Shown: one piece after another, positions 1-5,585 of the stretch
Position numbering within the stretch: the stretch's first letter is position 1
Layout: each line of letters begins with the position of its first letter
Source of the DNA: Nautiliaceae bacterium
GTDB lineage: Bacteria; Campylobacterota; Campylobacteria; Campylobacterales; Nautiliaceae
Reading direction: 5' to 3'
Length of the DNA: 5,602 bases
NCBI GenBank assembly: GCA_027035735.1
Contig: JALVUH010000144.1
Span: 1-5,602, forward strand
Notes under the pieces: model-generated
The model's database searches: none
Seen by the model: the letters and a program-made list of their open reading frames with translations, nothing else
Told to the model about the DNA's origin: nothing
Made by a program: the position numbers and the translations under genes

Positions 1-13
1 AAAAGGAGAAAAA

Positions 14-1033
14 ATGGCAAAAAAAAGAGTAGCAATTAACGGACTTGGTAGAATTGGAAAAATGGTTCTTTGGCATTATATTATCAATAAACCTGAAAAT
101 GTTGAAATTGTAGCAGCAAATGGAGGAAGTGGAACAGCTGCAGATTTGGCATATATGCTAAAATTTGATAGCGTTCATGGAAGATTTCCAGCAGAAGTTA
201 GTTATACAGATGATACTTTAAAAGTAGGAGATACAGAAATTAAACTTGTAACAGGAAGAGATCCTGAAAAACTTCCTTGGAAAGAATTAGGAATTGATAT
301 AGTACTTGAGTGTACAGGTCATTTTACAGACAGAGCTGGAGCTGCTAAACATTTAACAGCAGGAGCAAAAAAAGTAATCATTTCAGCACCAAGTAAAGAT
401 GCAGAACTTACAGTAGTTTTAGGAGTAAATCAAGATTGGTTTGACCCAGCTAAACATGATGTAATTTCAAATGCTTCTTGTACTACAAATTCACTTGCAC
501 CAGCAATTAAAGTATTACATGATAATTTTGGAATTGAGAGTGCACTTGTTACAACTGTTCATGCTTATACATCTTCTCAAGCTATAGTTGATAGAAAAAA
601 TCCTGGGAAACATAGACGTGGACGTGCAGCTGCTGAAAATATTATTCCTACAACAACAGGTGCTGCAATTGCAACAACAAAAGTTATTCCAGAATTAGAA
701 GGAAAAATGAATGCAAGAGCTTTAAGAGTTCCTGTACCTGATGGAGCAATTACTGATATTTCAGCAACTCTCAAAAAAAATGTAACAGAAGAAGAAGTAA
801 ATAAAGCATTTGAAGAAGCTATGAATACATATTTAAAAGGAATCTTAGAAATTTCTTATGAAGAAATTGTATCAAGAGATATCATCAATAATCCTCATTC
901 AAGTATTATTGATGGATTATCAACACTTGTAGTGGATGGAAATAAAGTTAAAGTTTATGCATGGTATGATAATGAATTTGGATATTCTGGAAGATTATTA
1001 GAACTTGCTGATTTTATAGCTACAAAAATCTAA
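14..1033 (+). CDS. gap: Glyceraldehyde-3-phosphate dehydrogenase, probably NADP-preferring
   Basis: Cytosolic enzyme interconverting glyceraldehyde-3-phosphate and 1,3-bisphosphoglycerate in glycolysis/gluconeogenesis. The 339 aa length is normal for the family. Seen: N-terminal Rossmann motif INGLGRIG (residues 8-15); catalytic motif SNASCTTN with Cys156; catalytic His183 in TVHAYT; phosphate-site residues in TTTG (213-216) and LRVPVP (237-242); C-terminal WYDNEFGYS. The start follows AAGGAG at 3-8 with 5 nt spacing. Odd points: the Asp that normally ends the second Rossmann strand (VAIND in E. coli) is Gly37 (VAANGG), and the Leu-Pro pair after the conserved VD/LD is Arg194-Lys195. By analogy with GapB and chloroplast enzymes, both changes favour NADP(H); this is inference. 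The usual GAAK lysine is Ile219. pgk, a common partner, does not follow; the gene ends in a terminator. The gene looks less AT-rich than the operon opposite. Family assignment is certain; cofactor is not. Confidence 0.97.
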   Translation: MAKKRVAINGLGRIGKMVLWHYIINKPENVEIVAANGGSGTAADLAYMLKFDSVHGRFPAEVSYTDDTLKVGDTEIKLVTGRDPEKLPWKELGIDIVLECTGHFTDRAGAAKHLTAGAKKVIISAPSKDAELTVVLGVNQDWFDPAKHDVISNASCTTNSLAPAIKVLHDNFGIESALVTTVHAYTSSQAIVDRKNPGKHRRGRAAAENIIPTTTGAAIATTKVIPELEGKMNARALRVPVPDGAITDISATLKKNVTEEEVNKAFEEAMNTYLKGILEISYEEIVSRDIINNPHSSIIDGLSTLVVDGNKVKVYAWYDNEFGYSGRLLELADFIATKI

Positions 1034-1052
1034 AAGGGATTTATCCCTTTTA
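1031..1052. terminator. Bidirectional intrinsic terminator shared by gap and the transposase gene
   Basis: A perfect 9-bp inverted repeat: TAAAAGGGA (1031-1039), loop TTTA, then TCCCTTTTA (1044-1052). The + strand arm ends in CCCTTTT after the GC core, and the - strand reading is the same, so each direction has a short T tract. The first TAA of the stem is the gap stop codon (1031-1033), and the other end of the stem is the transposase stop codon read on the - strand (1052-1050). It lies exactly between two convergent genes, as expected for a shared rho-independent terminator. The T tracts are short (four, then interrupted), so its efficiency is uncertain. Confidence 0.8.
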
Positions 1053-1790
1053 ACTTTTAGCAAGTTTACTTATATAAGCGTTTGAAACTCCTAAAAATCT
1101 AGCTATTTCAGAATATTTATATCCATTTGCTTTTGCAGCTTTAATTGCTTCTTTTTTATCTTTATATTCTTCAAAAAAATCTGAGAGTTTTTTTCTAACC
1201 ACTTTTACTTCACCATCAACTACTACAATTTTTGGTTCTTTATAAATTTCATCAAGTTCAAATTTTTCAAGAGGTTTTCTAAGCCATTCTATATATTCAT
1301 CTAAAGGTTTTTCTAAAATTTTACTATCTTCAATTATTTCAAAAAACTTAGTTTTTTTAAGTCTAAGAGCAAGTGATTGATATTCCCACTCAGTTACATC
1401 TTTTACAAGCCCTAAAGCAACAGCATTTCTTTCTATATATTTTACCACTTTCCAGAAATGATCTTCATCAAAAAGCATATAACTATCAAATCTACCTTTC
1501 CATAAGTGTCCAACTCTCCCACTTTTAAAATTATACCAAGCAGCATAAGCTGAGTTCAAAAGTCTCATAGCTTCACTTAAATTACTTTTATGAGTTTGAA
1601 GCAATATATGATAATGATTTGGTAAAATCGTAAAAGCATGAATTGTAATATTATAATCATATTTTATTTTTAAAATAAGCTCTAAAAATTTATAATAATC
1701 TTCTTTTTCAATAAAAATATCACTATTATTTACTCCTCTATTTACTATATGATAAAATCCTGGTTCATTAATTCTTGGTTTTCTTGCCAT
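1050..1790 (-). CDS. RAYT-type (REP-associated) tyrosine transposase, Y1_Tnp/IS200-like HUH nuclease with C-terminal HTH
   Basis: Single-strand DNA nuclease/transposase-like protein of the Y1 HUH family (246 aa). Seen: N-terminal MARKPR then PGFYHIVNRGVN (10-21), the typical opening of this family; HUH metal-binding motif NHYHILLQ with His59 and His61; LWKGRF (96-101); and YIERNAV with Tyr118 as the likely nucleophile, matching the family YIxxNPV motif. Residues about 212-245 (KAAKANGYKYSEIARFLGVS and onward) look like a helix-turn-helix, as in RAYT subgroups with an extra C-terminal DNA-binding domain. The start is supported by AAGGAA at 1796-1801, 5 nt upstream. RAYTs are usually single-copy, vertically kept genes that act on palindromic REP sequences rather than true insertion sequences; here I see no IS ends or target duplication. 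It lies 76 bp downstream of the pqi-type operon in the same direction, so it may be partly cotranscribed. All key residues are present, so it is probably active. Confidence 0.9.
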   Translation of the reverse strand: MARKPRINEPGFYHIVNRGVNNSDIFIEKEDYYKFLELILKIKYDYNITIHAFTILPNHYHILLQTHKSNLSEAMRLLNSAYAAWYNFKSGRVGHLWKGRFDSYMLFDEDHFWKVVKYIERNAVALGLVKDVTEWEYQSLALRLKKTKFFEIIEDSKILEKPLDEYIEWLRKPLEKFELDEIYKEPKIVVVDGEVKVVRKKLSDFFEEYKDKKEAIKAAKANGYKYSEIARFLGVSNAYISKLAKS

Positions 1791-1814
1791 TCATCTTCCT
1801 TTGACACTGTTTTT

Positions 1815-1860
1815 ATCAAAATATTACATAAATTTTACAAAAATTTCAAGATTTTTTGAT
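1815..1860. repeat. Nested AT-rich inverted repeats upstream of the transposase gene
   Basis: An outer arm ATCAAAA (1815-1821) pairs with TTTTGAT (1854-1860), and an inner arm AAATTTT (1830-1836) pairs with AAAATTT (1840-1846) around a 3-nt loop. The two stems are separated by 8 and 7 unpaired bases, giving a near-symmetric two-tier cruciform or RNA hairpin. It has almost no GC, so it would be a poor intrinsic terminator for the upstream operon. On the - strand the inner arm also contains TAAAAT (1837-1832), a weak -10-like candidate for a separate transposase promoter. It could be a protein-binding site, a REP-like target, or simply chance in AT-rich DNA. Confidence 0.4.
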
Positions 1861-1866
1861 AAAAAA

Positions 1867-2301
1867 TTAAATTTTTTCTACTCTTACTATTTGAGAGCCA
1901 TTCATAATAAGTCTTACTCTATCACCTCTTTGAATATTAACTCCTTTAACGACTACCACTATATGTTTTCCATTATCAAGCTTTATAAAAAGCTCTTCTC
2001 CATTCGCTTTATCAAGTTCATATCCAGCTAATGCCCCTGTTAATCCTCCTATTAAAGTAGAAAGAACATTACCTTTACCTTTTCCTATCATACTACCAAG
2101 AACAGTACCACTCATAGCTCCAATCATAACTCCAGTTCCATTGTCTTTAATAATAACTTTCTTTACATCTTCAACTGTACCTGTTTGATAAGTTAATACT
2201 TCATTTGTATTTGCTAAGCTAACTTCATTTGAATTATACATTTGAGTACATCCACTAAAAATTAAAGCAATAACTCCTAACGAAAATATAAATTTTTTCA
2301 T
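1867..2301 (-). CDS. Glycine-zipper lipoprotein (SlyB / 17-kDa antigen-like), last gene of the pqi-type operon
   Basis: Predicted outer-membrane lipoprotein of 144 aa. Residues 1-17 form a lipoprotein signal peptide (MKKF, then a hydrophobic stretch) ending in lipobox FSGC, so Cys18 would be acylated. Residues about 55-93 are a double glycine zipper: regularly spaced G57, G61, G65, G69, G73, a GKGKGN turn, then G85, G86, G89, G93, matching glycine-zipper 2TM proteins such as SlyB and rickettsial 17-kDa antigen. The C-terminal part (about 101-144) is beta-rich, with LDNGK and RGDRVRL, also typical of the family. Its ATG overlaps the stop of the pqiC-like gene (ATGA, 4 nt), with AAGGAG at 2307-2312, so translation is probably coupled. 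SlyB-type proteins associate with outer-membrane proteins and stabilise the envelope; a role beside a PqiABC conduit is inference from position. No strong terminator follows. Confidence 0.85.
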   Translation of the reverse strand: MKKFIFSLGVIALIFSGCTQMYNSNEVSLANTNEVLTYQTGTVEDVKKVIIKDNGTGVMIGAMSGTVLGSMIGKGKGNVLSTLIGGLTGALAGYELDKANGEELFIKLDNGKHIVVVVKGVNIQRGDRVRLIMNGSQIVRVEKI

Positions 2302-2780
2302 TTTATCTCCTTAATAATTTTTTTTACTATTAAATTAAATGCTTCATTTACACAATTATACTCATTTTTACAACTTTTACTCATTACAACTTTAAAAAAT
2401 TTAGAATTTATGTAAATTCTAGCTGATAAAAATAATTTTTTATTTACAAAATAAAAATCATCAATTTTTATATCTATTTTATATTTTGGTTTTTTACCCC
2501 ATGGATAAATAAAAATATTTGGATCACAAAGCATATTAGAAAGTTTAGTAATAATTATTTCTGTAGGTTTTTTAGATAGATATTTATTAGTTGGAACAAG
2601 TTTATCTTTTTCTAATTTCATAATTTCTAAATCACTCATATAATATGGCAAACTAACTTCTTCAATACCTATTAAAACATCGCTCTTTTTTATACATTTT
2701 GCATTTGTTGGTATAAAAATATACTCTTTATTTGCACATCCGAGTAATAACAAAAAAATAATTATTAAAAATTTTTTCAA
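2298..2780 (-). CDS. pqiC: PqiC-like outer-membrane lipoprotein (ABC-type transport auxiliary lipoprotein family)
   Basis: Predicted lipoprotein that docks the PqiB tube at the outer membrane. The 160 aa are somewhat shorter than E. coli PqiC. Seen: hydrophobic signal peptide with lipobox LLGC, acylated Cys15; YIFIP (20-24), like the family Y-x-L-x-P opening; IGIEEVSLPYYMSDLEIM (37-54), matching the conserved strand and PxYL-type motif; IYPW (91-94), another family hallmark; then an alternating-strand region KYKIDIKIDDF (99-109). The C terminus has a basic helix. Translation starts at TTG (2778-2780): the lipoprotein signal begins exactly there, AGGAG lies 6 nt upstream, and there is no in-frame ATG before the lipobox. 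One base separates it from the pqiB stop. The mature part has four extra cysteines (29, 85, 137, 143), which could form disulfides. Assignment rests on these motifs plus position after pqiB. Confidence 0.82.
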   Translation of the reverse strand: MKKFLIIIFLLLLGCANKEYIFIPTNAKCIKKSDVLIGIEEVSLPYYMSDLEIMKLEKDKLVPTNKYLSKKPTEIIITKLSNMLCDPNIFIYPWGKKPKYKIDIKIDDFYFVNKKLFLSARIYINSKFFKVVMSKSCKNEYNCVNEAFNLIVKKIIKEIK

Positions 2781-2781
2781 T

Positions 2782-4344
2782 TTAATCTCCTAAAATCAAA
2801 GAATTTGGTTTTTTATCTATTTTTATAATAACTCTATTTAAATTATTCATTGTTTTGTCTACATCATAAAGAGTTTTTGAAATTTGTTTATAAAACATTG
2901 AATTATTAGAATATGTCTTTATAGTTTTATTTAAATTCTTAAGTAATTCATTAATATTTATCAAAAGAAGATTTATTTTTTTACTCTTAACTAATTTATT
3001 TATAGAATCACTTGTATTTGCTATAGAATATAATGCTTTACTTAAAGCTGGCTTTGTTGAACTCAATAATTCATTTAAATTTTTAATTGTTTTATTTAAA
3101 GGTAATTTGTTTAATTTAATAATAAATTTATTTAAATTATCAATAATAGAATTCTCTTTTTTATAAATTGCTTTTAATTTAATCTTACCATTAATTATTT
3201 CATATTTATAAGGTTTATTCGTAAATGTTAAATGAAGAGTTGCACTATTTAAAATAGGAATTGTTTTTATATATACACTTAAACCTTTATTAATCAATCT
3301 TTTAACAATATTTTTATCCTCTCCAAAAGCTCCAACATCTATTTTCAAAGTAGCATAAGAAAAAATTTTATCTTTTGTAATATCAAAATAAGATTTCACA
3401 TTCTTAACAAATCCTACATCAAAACCTCTAAACTCTACTGGTTCTCCAGGATTTAAAAAAGAATTTTGTTTATTAAACTTAACTAAAAATTCTTTATATC
3501 TATGAACATTTCCTAACCTATTAGCAAAAGCTTCTGCTTTTGAAGGATAAAGTTTAAAAATAGTTTTTGTAAGTTCAGCATTTTTATTTGGAGTAGCAAA
3601 AACAATACCTCCAAAAATAAGCTCTTTTATAGAAGGTAAAGATACTTGTAAATAGTTTTTTATTAAAGAAATATCAATTTTTTGAGCATTCCAAAATTTA
3701 GTAGAATCATTAATAAAATGAGCATATTTTTGATTTACAGAAATAATTATTTTAACCTTTGCATTTTTCATAATTTCAACTTTTCTAATACTCCCTACTT
3801 TCATTTGTTTAAAATAAACAGGTAATTTTTCACTAAGACCATAAGTTGAGTCTGAAATCAATTTTATAATTTTTCCATGCAAGATAGTGCTATCTAAAGG
3901 TGGTTCATTTAAACCTATAAAATGAGTCTTTGTAAATCTCAAGGGCTTTGCATACATTTGAATATAAGGACCACTTAATAAAGCATCAAGTCCTCTAATC
4001 TCTCCTAAACCTATTTGAGGTTTGACTATCCAAAATTTAGTCAAATCATTTAAAAATGGCTTCATTTCTTTATTCATTCTTACATATACCAAAACTCCAT
4101 TTCCATATCTTAATATTTTAATTTTTTCAACTTTCCCTACAGTTACATCTCTAAATTTTACAACTGAACGTTTAGGTTCAAGTCCTCCACTATTTTGAAA
4201 TTTAATAGTAATCAAAGGGCCAAGAGATGAATAATATTTATAAATAAGCCATCCTCCAACAAGTAAAGAAATTATAGGAATTATCCAAATAATTAAATTT
4301 ACCTCTCTTTTTTTTATTTTTACTTCAAAAATTTCTTCATTCAC
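2782..4344 (-). CDS. pqiB: PqiB-type MCE protein, periplasm-spanning lipid transport tube
   Basis: MCE/MlaD-family protein of 520 aa, close to E. coli PqiB (about 546). One N-terminal membrane segment (about 16-37) anchors it in the inner membrane with a short cytoplasmic tail. Three MCE domains follow at about 44-135, 160-245 and 285-395. The first starts ITIKFQNSGGLEPKRSVVKF and continues FRDVTVGKV; the third has NPGEPVEFRGFDVGFV (298-313); domains 1 and 2 both carry a TKFW motif. Residues about 400-505 are long amphipathic helices rich in Asn, Leu and Lys, then the typical C-terminal PNSLILG. By analogy with E. coli PqiB, MCE rings should stack into a hexameric tube and the C-terminal helices form a needle reaching the outer membrane. 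No ATPase gene is nearby, fitting Pqi-type rather than Mla-type systems. Start is GTG (4342-4344) with AGGAG 6 nt upstream; it overlaps the upstream gene by 8 nt. The nearby ATG (4340-4338) is out of frame. Confidence 0.93.
   Translation of the reverse strand: MNEEIFEVKIKKREVNLIIWIIPIISLLVGGWLIYKYYSSLGPLITIKFQNSGGLEPKRSVVKFRDVTVGKVEKIKILRYGNGVLVYVRMNKEMKPFLNDLTKFWIVKPQIGLGEIRGLDALLSGPYIQMYAKPLRFTKTHFIGLNEPPLDSTILHGKIIKLISDSTYGLSEKLPVYFKQMKVGSIRKVEIMKNAKVKIIISVNQKYAHFINDSTKFWNAQKIDISLIKNYLQVSLPSIKELIFGGIVFATPNKNAELTKTIFKLYPSKAEAFANRLGNVHRYKEFLVKFNKQNSFLNPGEPVEFRGFDVGFVKNVKSYFDITKDKIFSYATLKIDVGAFGEDKNIVKRLINKGLSVYIKTIPILNSATLHLTFTNKPYKYEIINGKIKLKAIYKKENSIIDNLNKFIIKLNKLPLNKTIKNLNELLSSTKPALSKALYSIANTSDSINKLVKSKKINLLLININELLKNLNKTIKTYSNNSMFYKQISKTLYDVDKTMNNLNRVIIKIDKKPNSLILGD
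2787..2791 (-). promoter_or_regulatory. Ribosome binding site that fixes the TTG start of the pqiC-like gene
   Basis: AGGAG read on the - strand (CTCCT on +), 6 nt before the TTG at 2780-2778. It lies inside the last codons of pqiB. Its ideal spacing supports TTG as the real start, since the next in-frame ATG is at residue 48 and would remove the lipoprotein signal. Confidence 0.8.
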
Positions 4345-4915
4345 AATTAACTCCTATTAATCTTTCATCAAAACTCATAGCACTTAAAATAGTAAAAATA
4401 ACCATTAACAAAAAATATAAAGCGGCACTTTTAGGAATAACACTAACATATTGAAAATGAATCAATGCTGATAAAATAAACACTACAAAAACATCCAAAA
4501 GCGACCATGGACCAGAAATTTCAATAAATTTATAAAGTCTTCGTTTAATTTTTAAATATTTACAAGATTTAATACTTATATTTAAATAAAAAAGTATAAT
4601 AAATTTCAAAATAGGAATAAGTACAGAAGCCAAAAATACAATTATAGCAATAGGATAATCTCCATCACTCCATAATTCAAAAATTCCACTAATTATAGTA
4701 TTTGTATAACTTTCAAAAAATTTATTACTTTGTAATATTGGATAAATATTTGCCGGAATATAAAAAACAAAAGCTGTTATCAAAAAAGCAAAAGATTTTT
4801 TTATAGATGAATAATCTAATTTTATTTTCAAATTACATCTAACACAATAAATACTTGTAGCATAATTAGTAAATCCACAATGAGGACATCTTATATATTT
4901 TCGTACAAATCCCAT
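4337..4915 (-). CDS. pqiA: PqiA-family inner-membrane protein, half 2 (C-terminal-module type)
   Basis: Single-module PqiA protein of 192 aa; E. coli PqiA (about 417 aa) carries two such modules in one chain. Seen: cytoplasmic N-terminal zinc ribbon CPHC-x10-CVRC (Cys10, 13, 24, 27); four predicted membrane segments at about 42-60, 88-115, 137-157 and 163-181; family motifs PANIYPI (54-60), ISGIFELWSDGDYPIA (75-90), GPWSLLDVFVV (135-145), and a C-terminal AMSFDERLIG (179-188) that resembles the end of the second module of classical PqiA. It should sit in the inner membrane and pass lipid to or from PqiB. The start has AGGAG at 4926-4930, 10 nt upstream, and lies inside the preceding gene (25-nt overlap). 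It overlaps pqiB by 8 nt. The second module being a separate gene is the main oddity. Confidence 0.92.
   Translation of the reverse strand: MGFVRKYIRCPHCGFTNYATSIYCVRCNLKIKLDYSSIKKSFAFLITAFVFYIPANIYPILQSNKFFESYTNTIISGIFELWSDGDYPIAIIVFLASVLIPILKFIILFYLNISIKSCKYLKIKRRLYKFIEISGPWSLLDVFVVFILSALIHFQYVSVIPKSAALYFLLMVIFTILSAMSFDERLIGVNCE
4351..4355 (-). promoter_or_regulatory. Ribosome binding site for the GTG start of pqiB
   Basis: AGGAG on the - strand (CTCCT on +), 6 nt before GTG at 4344-4342. It sits inside the coding end of the preceding pqiA gene, so ribosomes finishing that gene pass directly over it. It settles the start as GTG; the ATG two bases further on is in a different frame. Confidence 0.82.
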
Positions 4916-5499
4916 AAAGTTTCAACTCCTGTAAATTTTACTATATAAAACATTATACTTAAAAAAAATATATATGCAACAAAACCAATATTAAAATCAA
5001 TACTTGCATAAGAAAATATCTTTACTAAAGAAACTAAAATTCCAATAAAAAATATATCTAAAAAACACCAATCTTTTAAAATCGTAATAATTAAAAGAAG
5101 TTTTTTTATTAACTTTTTTTTATATTTTATTAAAAGTAAAAAAGTAGTAGTAAAATATAAAACAACACAAATAAAAGGAAATAAAAAAATTGTAAAAAAT
5201 ACAAATAAAGAAATAAAAATATAACCTTCATTAAATAAAAAAAGACTAGATTCTACTACTCTTAAACTCTCTTTATATCCTATTATATTGATATCTACTA
5301 TAGGATAAAACATTCCAATAATAAAAAATATTAATCCACTAAAAACTAATAAAAATATTTTCAATTCAATATGTTTATCTTTTTTATATAAAACTTTACC
5401 ACATTTTGCACAAATTGCTTGTTCTTGTGGGGTAATATTTTTTCTTATATGAGGAGTTCCACAATTTGGACATACTATTATATTTTTTAATTCATTCAT
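4891..5499 (-). CDS. pqiA: PqiA-family inner-membrane protein, half 1 (N-terminal-module type), first gene of operon
   Basis: Single-module PqiA protein of 202 aa. Seen: N-terminal zinc ribbon CPNCG-x15-CAKCG (Cys10, 13, 30, 33); four hydrophobic segments at about 48-68, 93-124, 134-162 and 170-187; family motifs GMFYPIVDI (62-70), the NEGY glycine turn (90-93) and DWCFLDIFFIGILVSLVK (143-160), the module signature; C-terminal GVETLWDLYE. It is expected in the inner membrane, pairing with the second half next to it to rebuild a two-module PqiA that feeds PqiB. The start is the only in-frame ATG before the zinc ribbon. It has no Shine-Dalgarno: the upstream bases are TCTCTTTT right after a TATAAT box, so translation is probably leaderless. 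Its 3' end overlaps the next gene by 25 nt. Codon use is extremely AT-rich (Ile, Phe, Lys). Confidence 0.9.
   Translation of the reverse strand: MNELKNIIVCPNCGTPHIRKNITPQEQAICAKCGKVLYKKDKHIELKIFLLVFSGLIFFIIGMFYPIVDINIIGYKESLRVVESSLFLFNEGYIFISLFVFFTIFLFPFICVVLYFTTTFLLLIKYKKKLIKKLLLIITILKDWCFLDIFFIGILVSLVKIFSYASIDFNIGFVAYIFFLSIMFYIVKFTGVETLWDLYENI
4926..4930 (-). promoter_or_regulatory. Ribosome binding site of the second pqiA gene, inside the first
   Basis: AGGAG on the - strand (CTCCT on +), 10 nt upstream of the ATG at 4915-4913 and within the last codons of the first pqiA gene. It supports independent re-initiation for the second half rather than a frameshift product. Confidence 0.75.
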
Positions 5500-5506
5500 A
5501 AAAGAG

Positions 5507-5512
5507 ATTATA
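5507..5512 (-). promoter_or_regulatory. Sigma-70-type -10 box of the pqi-type operon (leaderless mRNA)
   Basis: A perfect TATAAT on the - strand (ATTATA on +), preceded by TTGA. Its last T is at 5507 and the ATG of the first pqiA begins at 5499, so the usual +1 (6-8 nt downstream) falls at or just before the A of the ATG. No clear TTGACA exists about 17 nt upstream; the region is instead A/T-tract rich, as is common for Campylobacter/Helicobacter housekeeping promoters. The 86-bp gap to the tRNA otherwise shows no hairpin terminator that I can identify. Confidence 0.7.
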
Positions 5513-5585
5513 TCAAATAAAATTAATTTTTATATTAAAATCTTTATTAAATTAAAGTGTCAGAGGAATAATTGTAGAAACTTAA

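Noticed and set aside
577..774. 65-aa open frame on the - strand inside gap
   Set aside because: It is antisense to strongly conserved gap codons, has no ribosome binding site that I can see and no recognisable motif; a shadow frame.
1050..1790. Complete IS200/IS605 insertion sequence
   Set aside because: The protein is longer than IS200 TnpA (about 150 aa) and has RAYT-type motifs and a C-terminal HTH. No tnpB, element ends or target-site signs are visible.
1855..1890. Intrinsic terminator just after the glycine-zipper gene (A-run / T-run around the stop codon)
   Set aside because: The possible stem is only A:T pairs (AAAAAA with TTTTTT) with no GC core, so it is not distinguishable from AT-rich background.
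1801..2031. 76-aa open frame on the + strand over the spacer and glycine-zipper gene
   Set aside because: Composition is Phe/Tyr/Ser/Lys-rich as expected from reading AT-rich antisense DNA, no ribosome binding site precedes it, and it overlaps a well-supported gene on the other strand.
2782..5499. Mla-type ABC lipid transporter
   Set aside because: There is MCE protein and lipoprotein, but no ATPase or MlaE permease; the membrane partners are PqiA modules and the MCE protein has three domains, so it is Pqi/Let-type.
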